NCBI GenBank assembly: GCA_001898405.1 | Contig: MKTW01000010.1 | Location: 108,405-172,404, forward strand | Length of the DNA stretch: 64,000 nucleotides | Origin: Sphingobacteriales bacterium 44-61 | GTDB lineage: Bacteria > Bacteroidota > Bacteroidia > Chitinophagales > Chitinophagaceae | Reading direction: 5' to 3' | Position numbers and translations under genes: made by a program | Notes under the pieces: model-generated | The model's database searches: none | The model's input: only the letters and a program-made list of their open reading frames with translations | Told to the model about the DNA's origin: nothing | Shown: one piece after another, positions 1-8,718 of the stretch | How positions within the stretch are numbered: position 1 is the stretch's first letter | How the letters are laid out: each line of letters opens with the position of its first letter

Positions 1-40
1 GGTCAATCCATGATCCCTCCTCTTTTCAGATTTGGGAGTG

Positions 41-73
41 CAAAAATAGGGTTTCACTCCATTTCTCCCAAAG
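41..73 (-). promoter_or_regulatory. Predicted promoter for a gene left of the window
   Basis: Read on the minus strand, TTTG (73-70) is followed after 21 bases by TATTTTTG (48-41), a match to the Bacteroidota -33/-7 pattern. It points leftwards, away from cphA, so it probably drives a minus-strand gene that starts outside the window. The gap is slightly longer than the usual 19 or so bases. This is a sequence match only. Confidence 0.4.
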
Positions 74-96
74 GTTTTTGAAAAAATAGTTGAGCT

Positions 97-2742
97 TTAA
101 TCCTGGCGGCTGAAACTTCCGGCAGAAGCATTCTCCCGCTCTTTTAATTCCTTTATTTTATCCAGCGCACCAGCCACCACATCACACATAATAGTGTAAA
201 GGGCACCGGAACGGGGATGATTATAAATATATTCCAGGGCCTCATTCTCATTGGCAATGATCATGGTCGGTATAGCAGGATTTACCCGGTCTATGCCCTC
301 CTTCAACAAGCTAATGATCTCTTCGGCTGTCCGCCCACGCAGATTTTTGTCACAGCGGATGATTATTTCGTCGAAATATTGGGCCGAAATCTCCCCTAAC
401 TCGCGAATATCTTCGTCCCGCCGGTCGCCAGTACCCGAAATAACGCCTATCCTGGTCTCATAATCCAGCTTGCTGACAAAATCACATAACAATTTTAAAC
501 CATGTGGGTTATGGGCAAAATCTGCCAGCATGCTGTAATTCCGGAAATGGAAAAAATTCAGCCGTCCGGGCGTTTGGGTAGAAGAGGGGATGAACGTACT
601 CAATGCAGCACGGATATCCTCGATCGAAATATCACGGAACAGGTAAGTAGCCAGCACAGAAGGCAGGCAGTTCTGTACATTATGAATGGCTTTTCCTTCA
701 AAAGTGAGCGGTATGTCTTTGACCGGCATCACCCTTATTTTCCAGGTGCCTTTCATGATGCTCACATAACCGTTTTCAAACACAGCGGCCAGCCCTCCAT
801 TCGCACAATGTTTTTTAATGCGGGGATTATGCTCATCCATGCTGAACAGGGCAACATTGCAATCCAATCCTTCTTTCATTTTATACACCAGGTCGTCATC
901 TGCATTCAAAATAGCATAGCCATGGGGAAATACCGTTTCAGGTAATACGCCTTTCACTTTGGCCATCTGCTCAATCGTATTGATGCCACCCAACCCGATA
1001 TGATCGGCGGCCACATTCGTTACGATCGCTACATCACAATACTGGAAAGCCAATCCTGATTTCAGGATGCCGCCCCGTGCACATTCCAGTACGGCAAAAT
1101 CAACAGTAGGATCTTTTAATACAAAGGAAGAGCTCACCGGCCCCGTGCAATCGCCTTTCATCATCAACTGGTTCTGGATATACACCCCATCACTGGTAGT
1201 GTATCCTACCTTTTTACCGGCGTTCTTGGCAATATGTGCGGTAAGGCGTGTGGTGGTTGTTTTGCCATTGGTACCGGTAATGGCAATGATCGGTATCCGG
1301 CCGGCGCTTCCTTTGGGGAATAGCATATCCACTACAGGTTCTGCCACATTTCTTGCCAACCCTTCCGACGGTTCGATATGCATGCGGAAGCCTGGTGCTG
1401 CATTCACTTCCAGTATAGCTCCGCCATTTTCATTTACCGGTGTGCGCAGATCGGCTGCCATAATATCGATACCACATATATCCAGCCCGATGATACGTGC
1501 AATTCTTTCACACATAAAAATATTGGCCGGATGCACTTCATCCGTTACATCGGTGGATGTGCCACCGGTTGAAAGATTGGCGGTTGGTTTTAATAATACC
1601 AACTCGCCTTTGGGTGGTACGGTATCCAACGTATAACCTCGTTCGTCCAGCATTTTCTGCGTAAAACTGTCAACGGTGATCTGGGTCAGCACTTTCTCAT
1701 GGCCATAGCCACGGCGGGGGTCCTTATTCGTTATATCGATAAGCGATTGAATATTGCTCACTCCATCGCCTACTACTGAAGCAGGCGTGCGCAATGCCGC
1801 GCATATAAATTTATAGTTGATCACGAGGCAGCGGAAATCAAATCCCGTAATAAACTTTTCTACGATCACACTCCGGCCGTATTGGTGGGCAGCTTCCAAT
1901 GCTTTTACTGCCTGTTCCCAGGTGGTGATATTGGTGGTATTGCCTTTACCATGGTTGCCATCGATGGGCTTTATTACCAAAGGATAGCCAAACCGGGCAA
2001 CAGCATCTTTTAATCCTTCTTCTGTTCTGATCACCGTTCCTTTTGGTACCGGGATCTCCGCTGCTTCGAGCAGGCTTTTGGTTTCTTCCTTATCGCAGGC
2101 AATGTCAACCGCAATATTGGAAGTAGTGGAAGCGATAGTAGCCCTGATCCTTTTCTGGTTCACTCCATAACCCAGTTGCACCAGGCTGTGTTTATTGAGC
2201 CGTATATAAGGAATGCCGCGTTTCGCCGCTTCTTCCACGATGCAGCCGGTGGAAGGCCCTAGCCTTGTATCTTCCCTGATCTCGCGCATGGCCTGGATAT
2301 CAGCATCGAGATCATAAGGTTCATCGTTGATCAATGATTGGGCAATCCTGGCTGCAGCCCTGGCAGCGTACACGCCCGCATCTTCTTCGAGATAATCAAA
2401 CACTACAAAATAAACACCTTCCCGCTCACCGGTACTTCTTGTCCGGCCAAAACCGCAATCCATTCCTGCCAGTGTTTGTATCTCCAGTGCTATATGTTCG
2501 ATCACATGGCCCATCCAGGTGCCCTCATCCACACGACTGAAAAAACCACCCGGCCTATCTTCACTGCAGCGATGTTCATAGAGGGTAGGGATCAGCTTTT
2601 CCAGTCTTTCCCTGAAGCCGGGAATGGTATTGGTAGGGCTTTGTTCCAGCTCTTCCAGGTCCAGCTTCATTTGTATCAGTTTGGGGCGGCGGATACTCCA
2701 GTAGTTCGGACCACGGAGCACTTTTACTTCGAGTACTTTCAT
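97..2742 (-). CDS. cphA: Cyanophycin synthetase
   Basis: ATP-dependent, template-free polymerase that builds cyanophycin (multi-L-arginyl-poly-L-aspartate), a cytoplasmic nitrogen and carbon reserve. The 881-residue protein has the family's usual length and order: an N-terminal domain (about 1-160), an ATP-grasp domain (about 215-480, with VIKPIDGNHGKG and the metal-site region ILEVNAAPGFRMH), then a Mur-ligase-like domain with P-loop ITGTNGK at residues 488-494, followed by TTTTR, and a C-terminal Mur domain containing DFAHNPHG. The ATG at 2742 begins MKVLEVKVLRGPNYWS, the typical start of the family. It is divergent, 69 bases away, from a PLP enzyme, permease and cyanophycinase on the other strand, so synthesis and breakdown genes sit together. 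No frameshift or missing motif was seen. Confidence 0.96.
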   Translation of the reverse strand: MKVLEVKVLRGPNYWSIRRPKLIQMKLDLEELEQSPTNTIPGFRERLEKLIPTLYEHRCSEDRPGGFFSRVDEGTWMGHVIEHIALEIQTLAGMDCGFGRTRSTGEREGVYFVVFDYLEEDAGVYAARAAARIAQSLINDEPYDLDADIQAMREIREDTRLGPSTGCIVEEAAKRGIPYIRLNKHSLVQLGYGVNQKRIRATIASTTSNIAVDIACDKEETKSLLEAAEIPVPKGTVIRTEEGLKDAVARFGYPLVIKPIDGNHGKGNTTNITTWEQAVKALEAAHQYGRSVIVEKFITGFDFRCLVINYKFICAALRTPASVVGDGVSNIQSLIDITNKDPRRGYGHEKVLTQITVDSFTQKMLDERGYTLDTVPPKGELVLLKPTANLSTGGTSTDVTDEVHPANIFMCERIARIIGLDICGIDIMAADLRTPVNENGGAILEVNAAPGFRMHIEPSEGLARNVAEPVVDMLFPKGSAGRIPIIAITGTNGKTTTTRLTAHIAKNAGKKVGYTTSDGVYIQNQLMMKGDCTGPVSSSFVLKDPTVDFAVLECARGGILKSGLAFQYCDVAIVTNVAADHIGLGGINTIEQMAKVKGVLPETVFPHGYAILNADDDLVYKMKEGLDCNVALFSMDEHNPRIKKHCANGGLAAVFENGYVSIMKGTWKIRVMPVKDIPLTFEGKAIHNVQNCLPSVLATYLFRDISIEDIRAALSTFIPSSTQTPGRLNFFHFRNYSMLADFAHNPHGLKLLCDFVSKLDYETRIGVISGTGDRRDEDIRELGEISAQYFDEIIIRCDKNLRGRTAEEIISLLKEGIDRVNPAIPTMIIANENEALEYIYNHPRSGALYTIMCDVVAGALDKIKELKERENASAGSFSRQD

Positions 2743-2811
2743 GCGCGGTGTTTGTTTGCAGTAAGTTAGCTTTTTTTAGACTAAATCGTACATTAGCAAA
2801 AACCCATCACT

Positions 2812-4098
2812 ATGACCGATCGTCGCAAATTTCTTCAAAAGGCCTCCGCCCTGTCTTCTGCCGCTTTGATCAGCTCCATTCCTTCCTGGGCAAGGGAATT
2901 GGACCAGGCCATCCGGGCCACCCAGGGAATTTCTGCTGATGCAATGGCTACGGAGGAAGACTTCTGGTATTATATCCAGCAGGCATTTACTGTTTCCCCG
3001 GGTATCATCAATCTTAATAATGGTGGCGTATCGCCTGCTCCCCGGACTGTGCAGGAAGCTATGAAGCGATATTATGACCTCAGCAATGAGGCACCCAGTT
3101 ATTATATGTGGCGCATCCTTGACCAGGGCCGCGAACCACTGCGGGCCAACCTGGCAAAAATGGCCGGCTGCAGCCCTGAAGAAATTGCGATGAACAGGAA
3201 TTCATCTGAAGGATTGGAAACCGTCATATTCGGCCTGCAACTGAAAGCTGGTGATGAAGTAGTGCTTTCCAAACAGGACTACCCCAATGTGATCAATGCT
3301 TATAAGCAAAGAGAAAAACGTGATGGGATCAAACTGGTATGGGTGAACCTGGAACTGCCAAGTGAAAATGAGGATTATCTCGCGAGCCAGTATGCAAAAG
3401 CATTTACAGCGCGCACCAAAGCGGTAAACATTACGCATGTGATCAACTGGAATGGGCAGATCCTACCTGTAAAGAAGATTGCAGCCGAAGCGCATAAAAA
3501 AGGAATAGAAGTGGTGGTGGATGGCGCACATAGTTTCGCTCATCTCGATTTCAAAATACCGGACCTCGATGCTGATTATTTTGCCAGCAGCCTGCATAAA
3601 TGGTTGTATGCTCCTATCGGCAGCGGCTTATTGTATGTAAAAAAAGAAAAGATCAAAACGATCTATCCCTTGTTTGCTACGGCTGATGATCCATTGCGGG
3701 ATGATATCCGGAAATTTGAATCATTGGGAACACGCCCTTTCTATATAGAACAGGCCATCGGCAAAGCAGTGGAGTTTCATGATATGATCGGCAGCGAACG
3801 GAAACAAAAGCGCCTGCACTACCTGAAAAATTACTGGATGGAAAAAGTGAAAGGTCTTCCGAAAGTAAAATTAAATACCTCGATGGATCCCCAATGGGGA
3901 GGTGCTATCGGCAATATTGGTATCGAGGGAAGAAAACCGGGAGAACTGGACAGTTTCCTGATGGATAAATATAAAATACATACGACCACCGTGGTATGGG
4001 AAAATATCAGTGGAGTAAGAATTACACCCAACGTGTACACAACAATTAAGAACCTTGATGTGTTAGTAGAAGGAATTACTGCTTTCGCAAGGTCGTAA
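2812..4098 (+). CDS. Class V aminotransferase-fold PLP enzyme with Tat-type signal
   Basis: 428-residue fold-type I PLP enzyme of the class V aminotransferase group (isopenicillin-N epimerase / cysteine desulfurase-like). Visible core: VVVDGAHSFAHLDF supplies the PLP-binding Asp and His, and SSLHKWLYAP carries the likely Schiff-base Lys263. The N-terminus MTDRRKFLQKASALSSAALI has a twin-arginine pattern (RRKFL) followed by a hydrophobic run and SWA, so export as a folded holoenzyme by the Tat pathway is predicted. The true substrate cannot be read from sequence; epimerase, lyase or desulfurase activity are all possible. It begins 69 bases from divergent cphA, and the permease gene starts 25 bases after its stop, suggesting an operon with a role in handling the amino acids of cyanophycin. 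That role is inference. Confidence 0.85.
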   Translation: MTDRRKFLQKASALSSAALISSIPSWARELDQAIRATQGISADAMATEEDFWYYIQQAFTVSPGIINLNNGGVSPAPRTVQEAMKRYYDLSNEAPSYYMWRILDQGREPLRANLAKMAGCSPEEIAMNRNSSEGLETVIFGLQLKAGDEVVLSKQDYPNVINAYKQREKRDGIKLVWVNLELPSENEDYLASQYAKAFTARTKAVNITHVINWNGQILPVKKIAAEAHKKGIEVVVDGAHSFAHLDFKIPDLDADYFASSLHKWLYAPIGSGLLYVKKEKIKTIYPLFATADDPLRDDIRKFESLGTRPFYIEQAIGKAVEFHDMIGSERKQKRLHYLKNYWMEKVKGLPKVKLNTSMDPQWGGAIGNIGIEGRKPGELDSFLMDKYKIHTTTVVWENISGVRITPNVYTTIKNLDVLVEGITAFARS

Positions 4099-4123
4099 TT
4101 GCTCAACAACCAACAGTTTTATA

Positions 4124-5452
4124 TTGCCTACACAACTCAACCGCAAGATCACTCTGTTACAGGCCACTTCTATTAATATGATAGATATGGTCGGCATCGG
4201 GCCATTTGTTGTGATGCCTTTTGTTGTAAGCAAATTCCAGGATGGCCTGTTTCTCTGGGCCTGGATATTCGGTGCATTCACGGCCTTTATGGATGCAATG
4301 ATCTGGAGTGAACTGGGAGCGAAATATCCGCTGGCAGGCGGCACCTATAATTTCCATCGTATTGCTTTTGGTGAAAAGAATGGCCGGTTGATGAGTTTTC
4401 TTTTTGTTTGGCAAACAGCTATACAGGCGCCACTGGTCGTGGCTTCCGGCGCTATAGGCTTTGCCCAATATCTCTCTTACCTGGTTGACCTTGGCTTTTG
4501 GGGACAGAAAATGGTTTCCGGCGGACTGGTTATTTTTATCTTCTTCCTCTTATACCGGAAGATAGAAACGGTGGGCAAAATATCAGTAGCCCTGTGGTCG
4601 GTCGTAATACTGACGGTATGCTGGATCATTTTCAGCGGGCTCACGCATGGTCAACACGAAGTGAAGTTATTACCCGAAGGCACTTCTTCTTTTTTCAGTT
4701 GCGCATTCTGGGCTGCGATAGGGCAGGGTTCTGTAAAAACGGTGTACAGCTATTTAGGGTATTACAATGTATGCCATCTTGGAGGTGAGATAAAAAATCC
4801 CGGTAAGAATATTCCCCGCAGCATTTTTATTTCTATTGCAGGAATAGCCTTGTTGTATTTATTGATGAACGTAAGTGTGATGCGGGTAGTTGACTGGCAT
4901 CATGTACGGGAAGATGATAAATATCTTGTTAGCTATTTTATGCAATTGATCTATGGAAAACAGGCGGCTATTATTGTTACCGTGCTGATCCTTTGCATTG
5001 CCCTGGCTTCCCTGTTTGCAGTAGTGCTGGGCTATTCAAGAGTACCCTATGCAGCAGCTGCAGATGGAAATTTTTTCAAGGCATTTGCCAGGTTGCATCC
5101 GACCAAGAATTTTCCTTATGTTTCATTGATCGTTTTATGTGTCGCGGGCTTTGTGTTCAGTTTGCTGATGAAGCTGGGTGATGTGATCACAGCTATACTG
5201 GCCATGCGTATTCTGGTGCAATTTATTGGCCAGGCCATTGGCGTTGTATTGCTCCGCCGGAGATTTGGCACAAAGGACCTGCCATTTAAAATGTGGCTGT
5301 TCCCTGTGCCGGTGGTTTTATCCATACTGATATGGTTGTTCCTTTTTTATTCCACCGGTTGGTTTGCATTATGGGGAATACTGATCGCGATCATTGGCAT
5401 ACTGGTATATTTTGTGGTGAACAAAAAACAGCTGCCGGGCACTATTCAATAA
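4124..5452 (+). CDS. APC-family amino acid permease
   Basis: 442-residue inner-membrane transporter of the amino acid-polyamine-organocation superfamily, with about 12 hydrophobic segments. The first, with NMIDMVGIGPFVVMP, matches the unwound substrate-binding helix 1 of APC carriers. Only a TTG at 4124 gives a complete first helix; the first in-frame ATG lies inside it, so TTG is taken as the start. It follows the PLP enzyme by 25 bases and precedes the cyanophycinase by 50, in the same direction. Its context suggests uptake or exchange of an amino acid linked to cyanophycin (arginine, aspartate or a product of the PLP enzyme), but substrate is not readable from sequence. Confidence 0.88.
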   Translation: MPTQLNRKITLLQATSINMIDMVGIGPFVVMPFVVSKFQDGLFLWAWIFGAFTAFMDAMIWSELGAKYPLAGGTYNFHRIAFGEKNGRLMSFLFVWQTAIQAPLVVASGAIGFAQYLSYLVDLGFWGQKMVSGGLVIFIFFLLYRKIETVGKISVALWSVVILTVCWIIFSGLTHGQHEVKLLPEGTSSFFSCAFWAAIGQGSVKTVYSYLGYYNVCHLGGEIKNPGKNIPRSIFISIAGIALLYLLMNVSVMRVVDWHHVREDDKYLVSYFMQLIYGKQAAIIVTVLILCIALASLFAVVLGYSRVPYAAAADGNFFKAFARLHPTKNFPYVSLIVLCVAGFVFSLLMKLGDVITAILAMRILVQFIGQAIGVVLLRRRFGTKDLPFKMWLFPVPVVLSILIWLFLFYSTGWFALWGILIAIIGILVYFVVNKKQLPGTIQ

Positions 5453-5472
5453 ACAACTTCAATGAAATTGGT

Positions 5473-5480
5473 TACTTTTG
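5473..5480 (+). promoter_or_regulatory. -7 box match before cyanophycinase
   Basis: TACTTTTG fits the Bacteroidota -7 consensus TAnnTTTG and lies 22 bases before the cyanophycinase ATG. No good -33 TTTG lies at the expected distance. It would allow expression of cphB separately from the permease upstream. Confidence 0.35.
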
Positions 5481-5502
5481 TCGTTAATCAAACCCTCAAT
5501 GA

Positions 5503-6399
5503 ATGAGCCTTCCTAAGGGAAAACTGATCGCAGTAGGCGGTGCTGAAGACAAGGGCACCGACCTGGAAAAAGGAGAGATCCACCGTAGTAACCTCAATTT
5601 TTTTGAGCTGGGCATTCTTCGCCGCATTGTAGAAGAAATTGGCGGGCCCTCATCCCGCATCGAGATCATTACCACCGCTTCCATGATCCCCTATGAAGTG
5701 GGGAATAATTATATAGACGCCTTTGGAAAAATGGGCTGTACCAATGTGGAGCTGATGCATATCCGCAACCGGCAGGATGCTGCCCGCCCTGATTACCTGG
5801 AGCGTATCCGCCGTTGTGAAGGCATTATGTTTTCCGGGGGGAATCAATTGCGCCTGAGCGCTATTTTCGGTGGCACCGAGATACTGCGCATCATGCTCAA
5901 CCGCTATGCGGAAGAGAATTTCACCATAGCAGGCACCAGTGCTGGCGCCATGGCCATGAGCAATACCATGATCTACGAAGGCAATGCCATGCGGGCGCAT
6001 CTGAAAGGGGAAGTGAAAATGACCACCGGCCTCGGTTTTATTGATGATGTGATCATTGATTCTCATTTTGAAAAAAGGGGACGTTTCGGCCGGCTTGCAC
6101 AGGCAGTGGCCACCAATCCGCAAGCTATTGGCATTGGACTTGGGGAAGATACCGGCATGCTTATCACTGAGGGTGGCAATAAGATGGAAGCTATCGGCAG
6201 CGGGTTGGTCGTGATCGTAGACGGGTTTGATATCCGCCATTGCAATATTGCCGATATCCCTGACGGCAATCCTATCAGTATCGAAAACCTTAAGGTCCAT
6301 TTCTGCGAAAAAGGGAATGGCTATCTGCTGAATGAACGCAAGTTCTTACCTGAAGCAAGGGAAGGAGCAGTGATCAGGAAGCAGGTATCTGTTGAATAA
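5503..6399 (+). CDS. cphB: Cyanophycinase, intracellular type
   Basis: Serine exopeptidase of the S51 peptidase family that cuts cyanophycin into beta-Asp-Arg dipeptides. In this 298-residue protein the nucleophile motif GTSAGAMAMS is clear, with catalytic Ser146. Other family landmarks are GKLIAVGGAEDKG at the start, MFSGGNQLRLS and the late DSHFEKRGRFGRL. There is no signal peptide, so it should act in the cytoplasm, unlike the secreted CphE-type enzymes of cyanophycin scavengers. With cphA 2.8 kb away, this indicates storage and reuse by the same cell. The next step, splitting the dipeptide, could be done by the isoaspartyl peptidase at 39076-40008. The gene ends 8 bases before a convergent hydrolase gene. 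Confidence 0.95.
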   Translation: MSLPKGKLIAVGGAEDKGTDLEKGEIHRSNLNFFELGILRRIVEEIGGPSSRIEIITTASMIPYEVGNNYIDAFGKMGCTNVELMHIRNRQDAARPDYLERIRRCEGIMFSGGNQLRLSAIFGGTEILRIMLNRYAEENFTIAGTSAGAMAMSNTMIYEGNAMRAHLKGEVKMTTGLGFIDDVIIDSHFEKRGRFGRLAQAVATNPQAIGIGLGEDTGMLITEGGNKMEAIGSGLVVIVDGFDIRHCNIADIPDGNPISIENLKVHFCEKGNGYLLNERKFLPEAREGAVIRKQVSVE

Positions 6400-6407
6400 A
6401 ATACAGA

Positions 6408-7052
6408 TCATCTGTCTGCTGTTAACTTTCTGAGCAGTGCTGATACTTCCTCATGCTTATCGAATGTCAGTGTATGGCTGCCGCCATGAATGGTATAATC
6501 CGGTTTTACATAGCGGAGGCGTAATACTCTGTCGCTGGTGCCGTGTATCTGCACAATGTTTGGCGTTGAAATGGTGCTGTTCCAATGCATCATCGCGCCG
6601 ATAGCCCAGCGTACAAAAGGAATATCAGCATCGGCAATGATCTGGTACAGTACTTTCTTTTGCTGAGGGTCCTTTACACCGAATGAATAAGTATACACAC
6701 TTTGTATGCTCTTCAGTACTTTGCCAGGGATCCATTTGTGGGCAGGAATATATTTGAACAGCCGCAGATAAGAAGGGAATTCCGTGCTGGTCTTATTGCT
6801 GGAGATCAGTATGGCTTTTACTTTGTTGTCTGCTTTGGCCATCTCTGCCGCCATCATCCCACCCAGAGATAATCCCACTACCACAGGTGCTTTTTCGGGA
6901 ATAAGTGCCCGCAGTCTTAATGCATAAGCAGGAAGGGTTTCTCCCCGTTCAGGATTTATCCAATCAATAAAAACAGGTTCGCAGAAGGAAAGGTCCAGGA
7001 ATGAAAAAACGCGCCTGTCTGCGCCCAGTCCACTAATGAAATATATTTTCAT
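6408..7052 (-). CDS. Small alpha/beta hydrolase
   Basis: 214-residue cytoplasmic alpha/beta-hydrolase-fold protein. The nucleophile elbow GLSLGGMMAAEMA (GxSxG type) follows the strand KAPVVV, and a late histidine in IHGGSHTLTF fits the catalytic His; IQIHGTSDRVLR-like spacing before it (VQIHGTSDRVL) would hold the acid Asp. No specific substrate can be given. It converges on cphB with an 8-base gap, and its start is separated from the downstream end of tyrS by a long inverted repeat, so it is probably its own transcription unit. Confidence 0.8.
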   Translation of the reverse strand: MKIYFISGLGADRRVFSFLDLSFCEPVFIDWINPERGETLPAYALRLRALIPEKAPVVVGLSLGGMMAAEMAKADNKVKAILISSNKTSTEFPSYLRLFKYIPAHKWIPGKVLKSIQSVYTYSFGVKDPQQKKVLYQIIADADIPFVRWAIGAMMHWNSTISTPNIVQIHGTSDRVLRLRYVKPDYTIHGGSHTLTFDKHEEVSALLRKLTADR

Positions 7053-7079
7053 AGTTAGTGTTTAATTCTCGCCTGTTAT

Positions 7080-7148
7080 AAATTCTTTGTGCTCTTTGCG
7101 TCTTTGTGGGCGGTTATCTCACAAAGACGCAAAGAGCACAAAGAATTT
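7080..7148. repeat. Long inverted repeat, 29-bp perfect arms
   Basis: Arms 7080-7108 and 7120-7148 are exact reverse complements separated by an 11-base loop. The arm carries the phrase CTTTGTGCTCTTTGCGTC and its complement GACGCAAAGAGCACAAAG, a low-complexity motif known to recur in many genomes. It lies between the stop of tyrS and the start of the hydrolase gene, both on the minus strand. On the plus strand it ends in a run of six T; on the minus strand only a weak AATTTATAA follows. It could terminate tyrS transcription or be a mobile palindromic repeat. Confidence 0.85.
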
Positions 7149-7167
7149 TTTGGTAAGAATCAGTTTA

Positions 7168-8445
7168 TCAAACGGCTTTTACGAGAAAGTAGTTCTTTTT
7201 TCCTTTTTGAACAAGTATATAGGTATCGTGAAGCAATAAAGAAGGATCAATTACGGATTGTATCCCCTCCACTTTTTTCCGGTTAATGCTTACTCCGCCG
7301 CCCTGCACTGTTTTCCTCGCTTCTCCTTTGCTGGGGAAGATGCCGGTCTCGGCGAGGAAGGAAACCACATCAATGCCGGCTGCTATTTTTTCTTTGGGAA
7401 AATCGGTTTTCACTACGCCTTCCATTCCTTCCAGGTCTTCCACGCTCAGGCTTTCTGCGGGTGCCTGTGTATTGGCAAATAGTTTGGCTGTTGTATCAAG
7501 TGCTTTCTGGTATTCTTCTTCTCCATGAACGAAGCTGGTCACTTCTTCTGCCAGTTTTTTTTGCAGTAACCGCTGACCCGGATCGTTAGTATGTGCTGCA
7601 AGGAGTTGGTCAATTTCTTCTTTTCCCAGGAAAGTGAATATTCTGATCCAATCAGCAGCATCTGTATCAGAAGCATTCAGCCAGAACTGGTAGAATTGAT
7701 AAGAAGAAGTGCGGTTAAGATCAAGCCATACGTTCCCGCTTTCTGTTTTCCCAAACTTGGTGCCATCAGCTTTTTTGATCAGCGGACAGGTGAATGCAAA
7801 TGCTTCGCCGCCGGCTTTCCGGCGGATGAGCTCTGTGCCTGTGGTAATATTCCCCCACTGGTCGCTGCCTCCCATTTGGAGCTTACATTTTTTATTTTCG
7901 TAAAGCCAGTAAAAATCATAGCCCTGCATCAGTTGATAAGCAAACTCCGTGTAGCTGATACCGGAACCCTCATCAAAACGCTTCTTCACGCTGTCCTTTG
8001 CCATCATGTAGTTGACAGTGATATGCTTGCCTGTATCACGAAGGAATTCGATAAAGGAAATGGTCTTGAACCAATCGTAGTTATTGGCCATTTCGGCGGC
8101 ATTGGGTTTGGCCGGATCAAAATCGAGGTATCGTTCCAGCTGGCCTTTCACCCCGGCGATGTTGCGGCTAAGGGTCGCCTCATCCAGCAGGTTTCTTTCC
8201 TGGCTTTTGCCGCTGGGATCGCCTACCATACCTGTGGCGCCACCCACCAGGGCGATGGGTTTGTGCCCGGCTTTTTGCAGGTGCACCAGCAGCAGGATGG
8301 GTACCAGGCTGCCGATATGCAGACTCTCGGCTGTGGGGTCAAAACCGATATAGGCCGTGGTCATTTCTTTCTTTAACTGCTCTTCTGTACCGGGCATGAT
8401 ATCCTGTATCATACCTCTCCAACGTAATTCCTCGATGAGATTCAT
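7168..8445 (-). CDS. tyrS: Tyrosyl-tRNA synthetase
   Basis: Charges tRNA-Tyr with tyrosine in the cytoplasm. The 425-residue protein has the class I signature FDPTAESLHIGSLVP (HIGH variant), the tyrosine-binding YQLMQGYDF and GGSDQWGN motifs, and KFGKTESGN as the KMSKS loop. The C-terminal 70 residues form an S4 RNA-binding domain (SKGEARKTVQGGGVSINRKK). Length and order are normal for bacterial TyrRS. A tRNA-Tyr lies in this same window at 18875-18957. No T-box-like leader was seen upstream of the start. Confidence 0.97.
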   Translation of the reverse strand: MNLIEELRWRGMIQDIMPGTEEQLKKEMTTAYIGFDPTAESLHIGSLVPILLLVHLQKAGHKPIALVGGATGMVGDPSGKSQERNLLDEATLSRNIAGVKGQLERYLDFDPAKPNAAEMANNYDWFKTISFIEFLRDTGKHITVNYMMAKDSVKKRFDEGSGISYTEFAYQLMQGYDFYWLYENKKCKLQMGGSDQWGNITTGTELIRRKAGGEAFAFTCPLIKKADGTKFGKTESGNVWLDLNRTSSYQFYQFWLNASDTDAADWIRIFTFLGKEEIDQLLAAHTNDPGQRLLQKKLAEEVTSFVHGEEEYQKALDTTAKLFANTQAPAESLSVEDLEGMEGVVKTDFPKEKIAAGIDVVSFLAETGIFPSKGEARKTVQGGGVSINRKKVEGIQSVIDPSLLLHDTYILVQKGKKNYFLVKAV

Positions 8446-8718
8446 CCGGTGTTAATTTTTTGCGTCCAAAGTTTGGGCCGAAGCGGGCATTATGTAATAC
8501 GGGCTTCGGGTTCATTGCTTTATAATTCGATCGGGAGTGCAAAATTAAGCCAGAACGGGGAAGCTTGGATTGAAAAGCAATATTTTTCTAATTCCCTCGT
8601 TTTCAGCATCTGGGATTTCCTCTTTCCGACTATGATTTTCGCAGGCGAAGTCCTATTTTTACAGGCGGTATACCTGTAAAAACGCAGCTTATTAATTGCT
8701 TATTTGAAAACTATCCTG

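Noticed and set aside
1-12. Start of a minus-strand gene at the left edge (CAT at 9-11)
   Set aside because: The frame meets a TGA after two codons, so the real start must lie outside the window.
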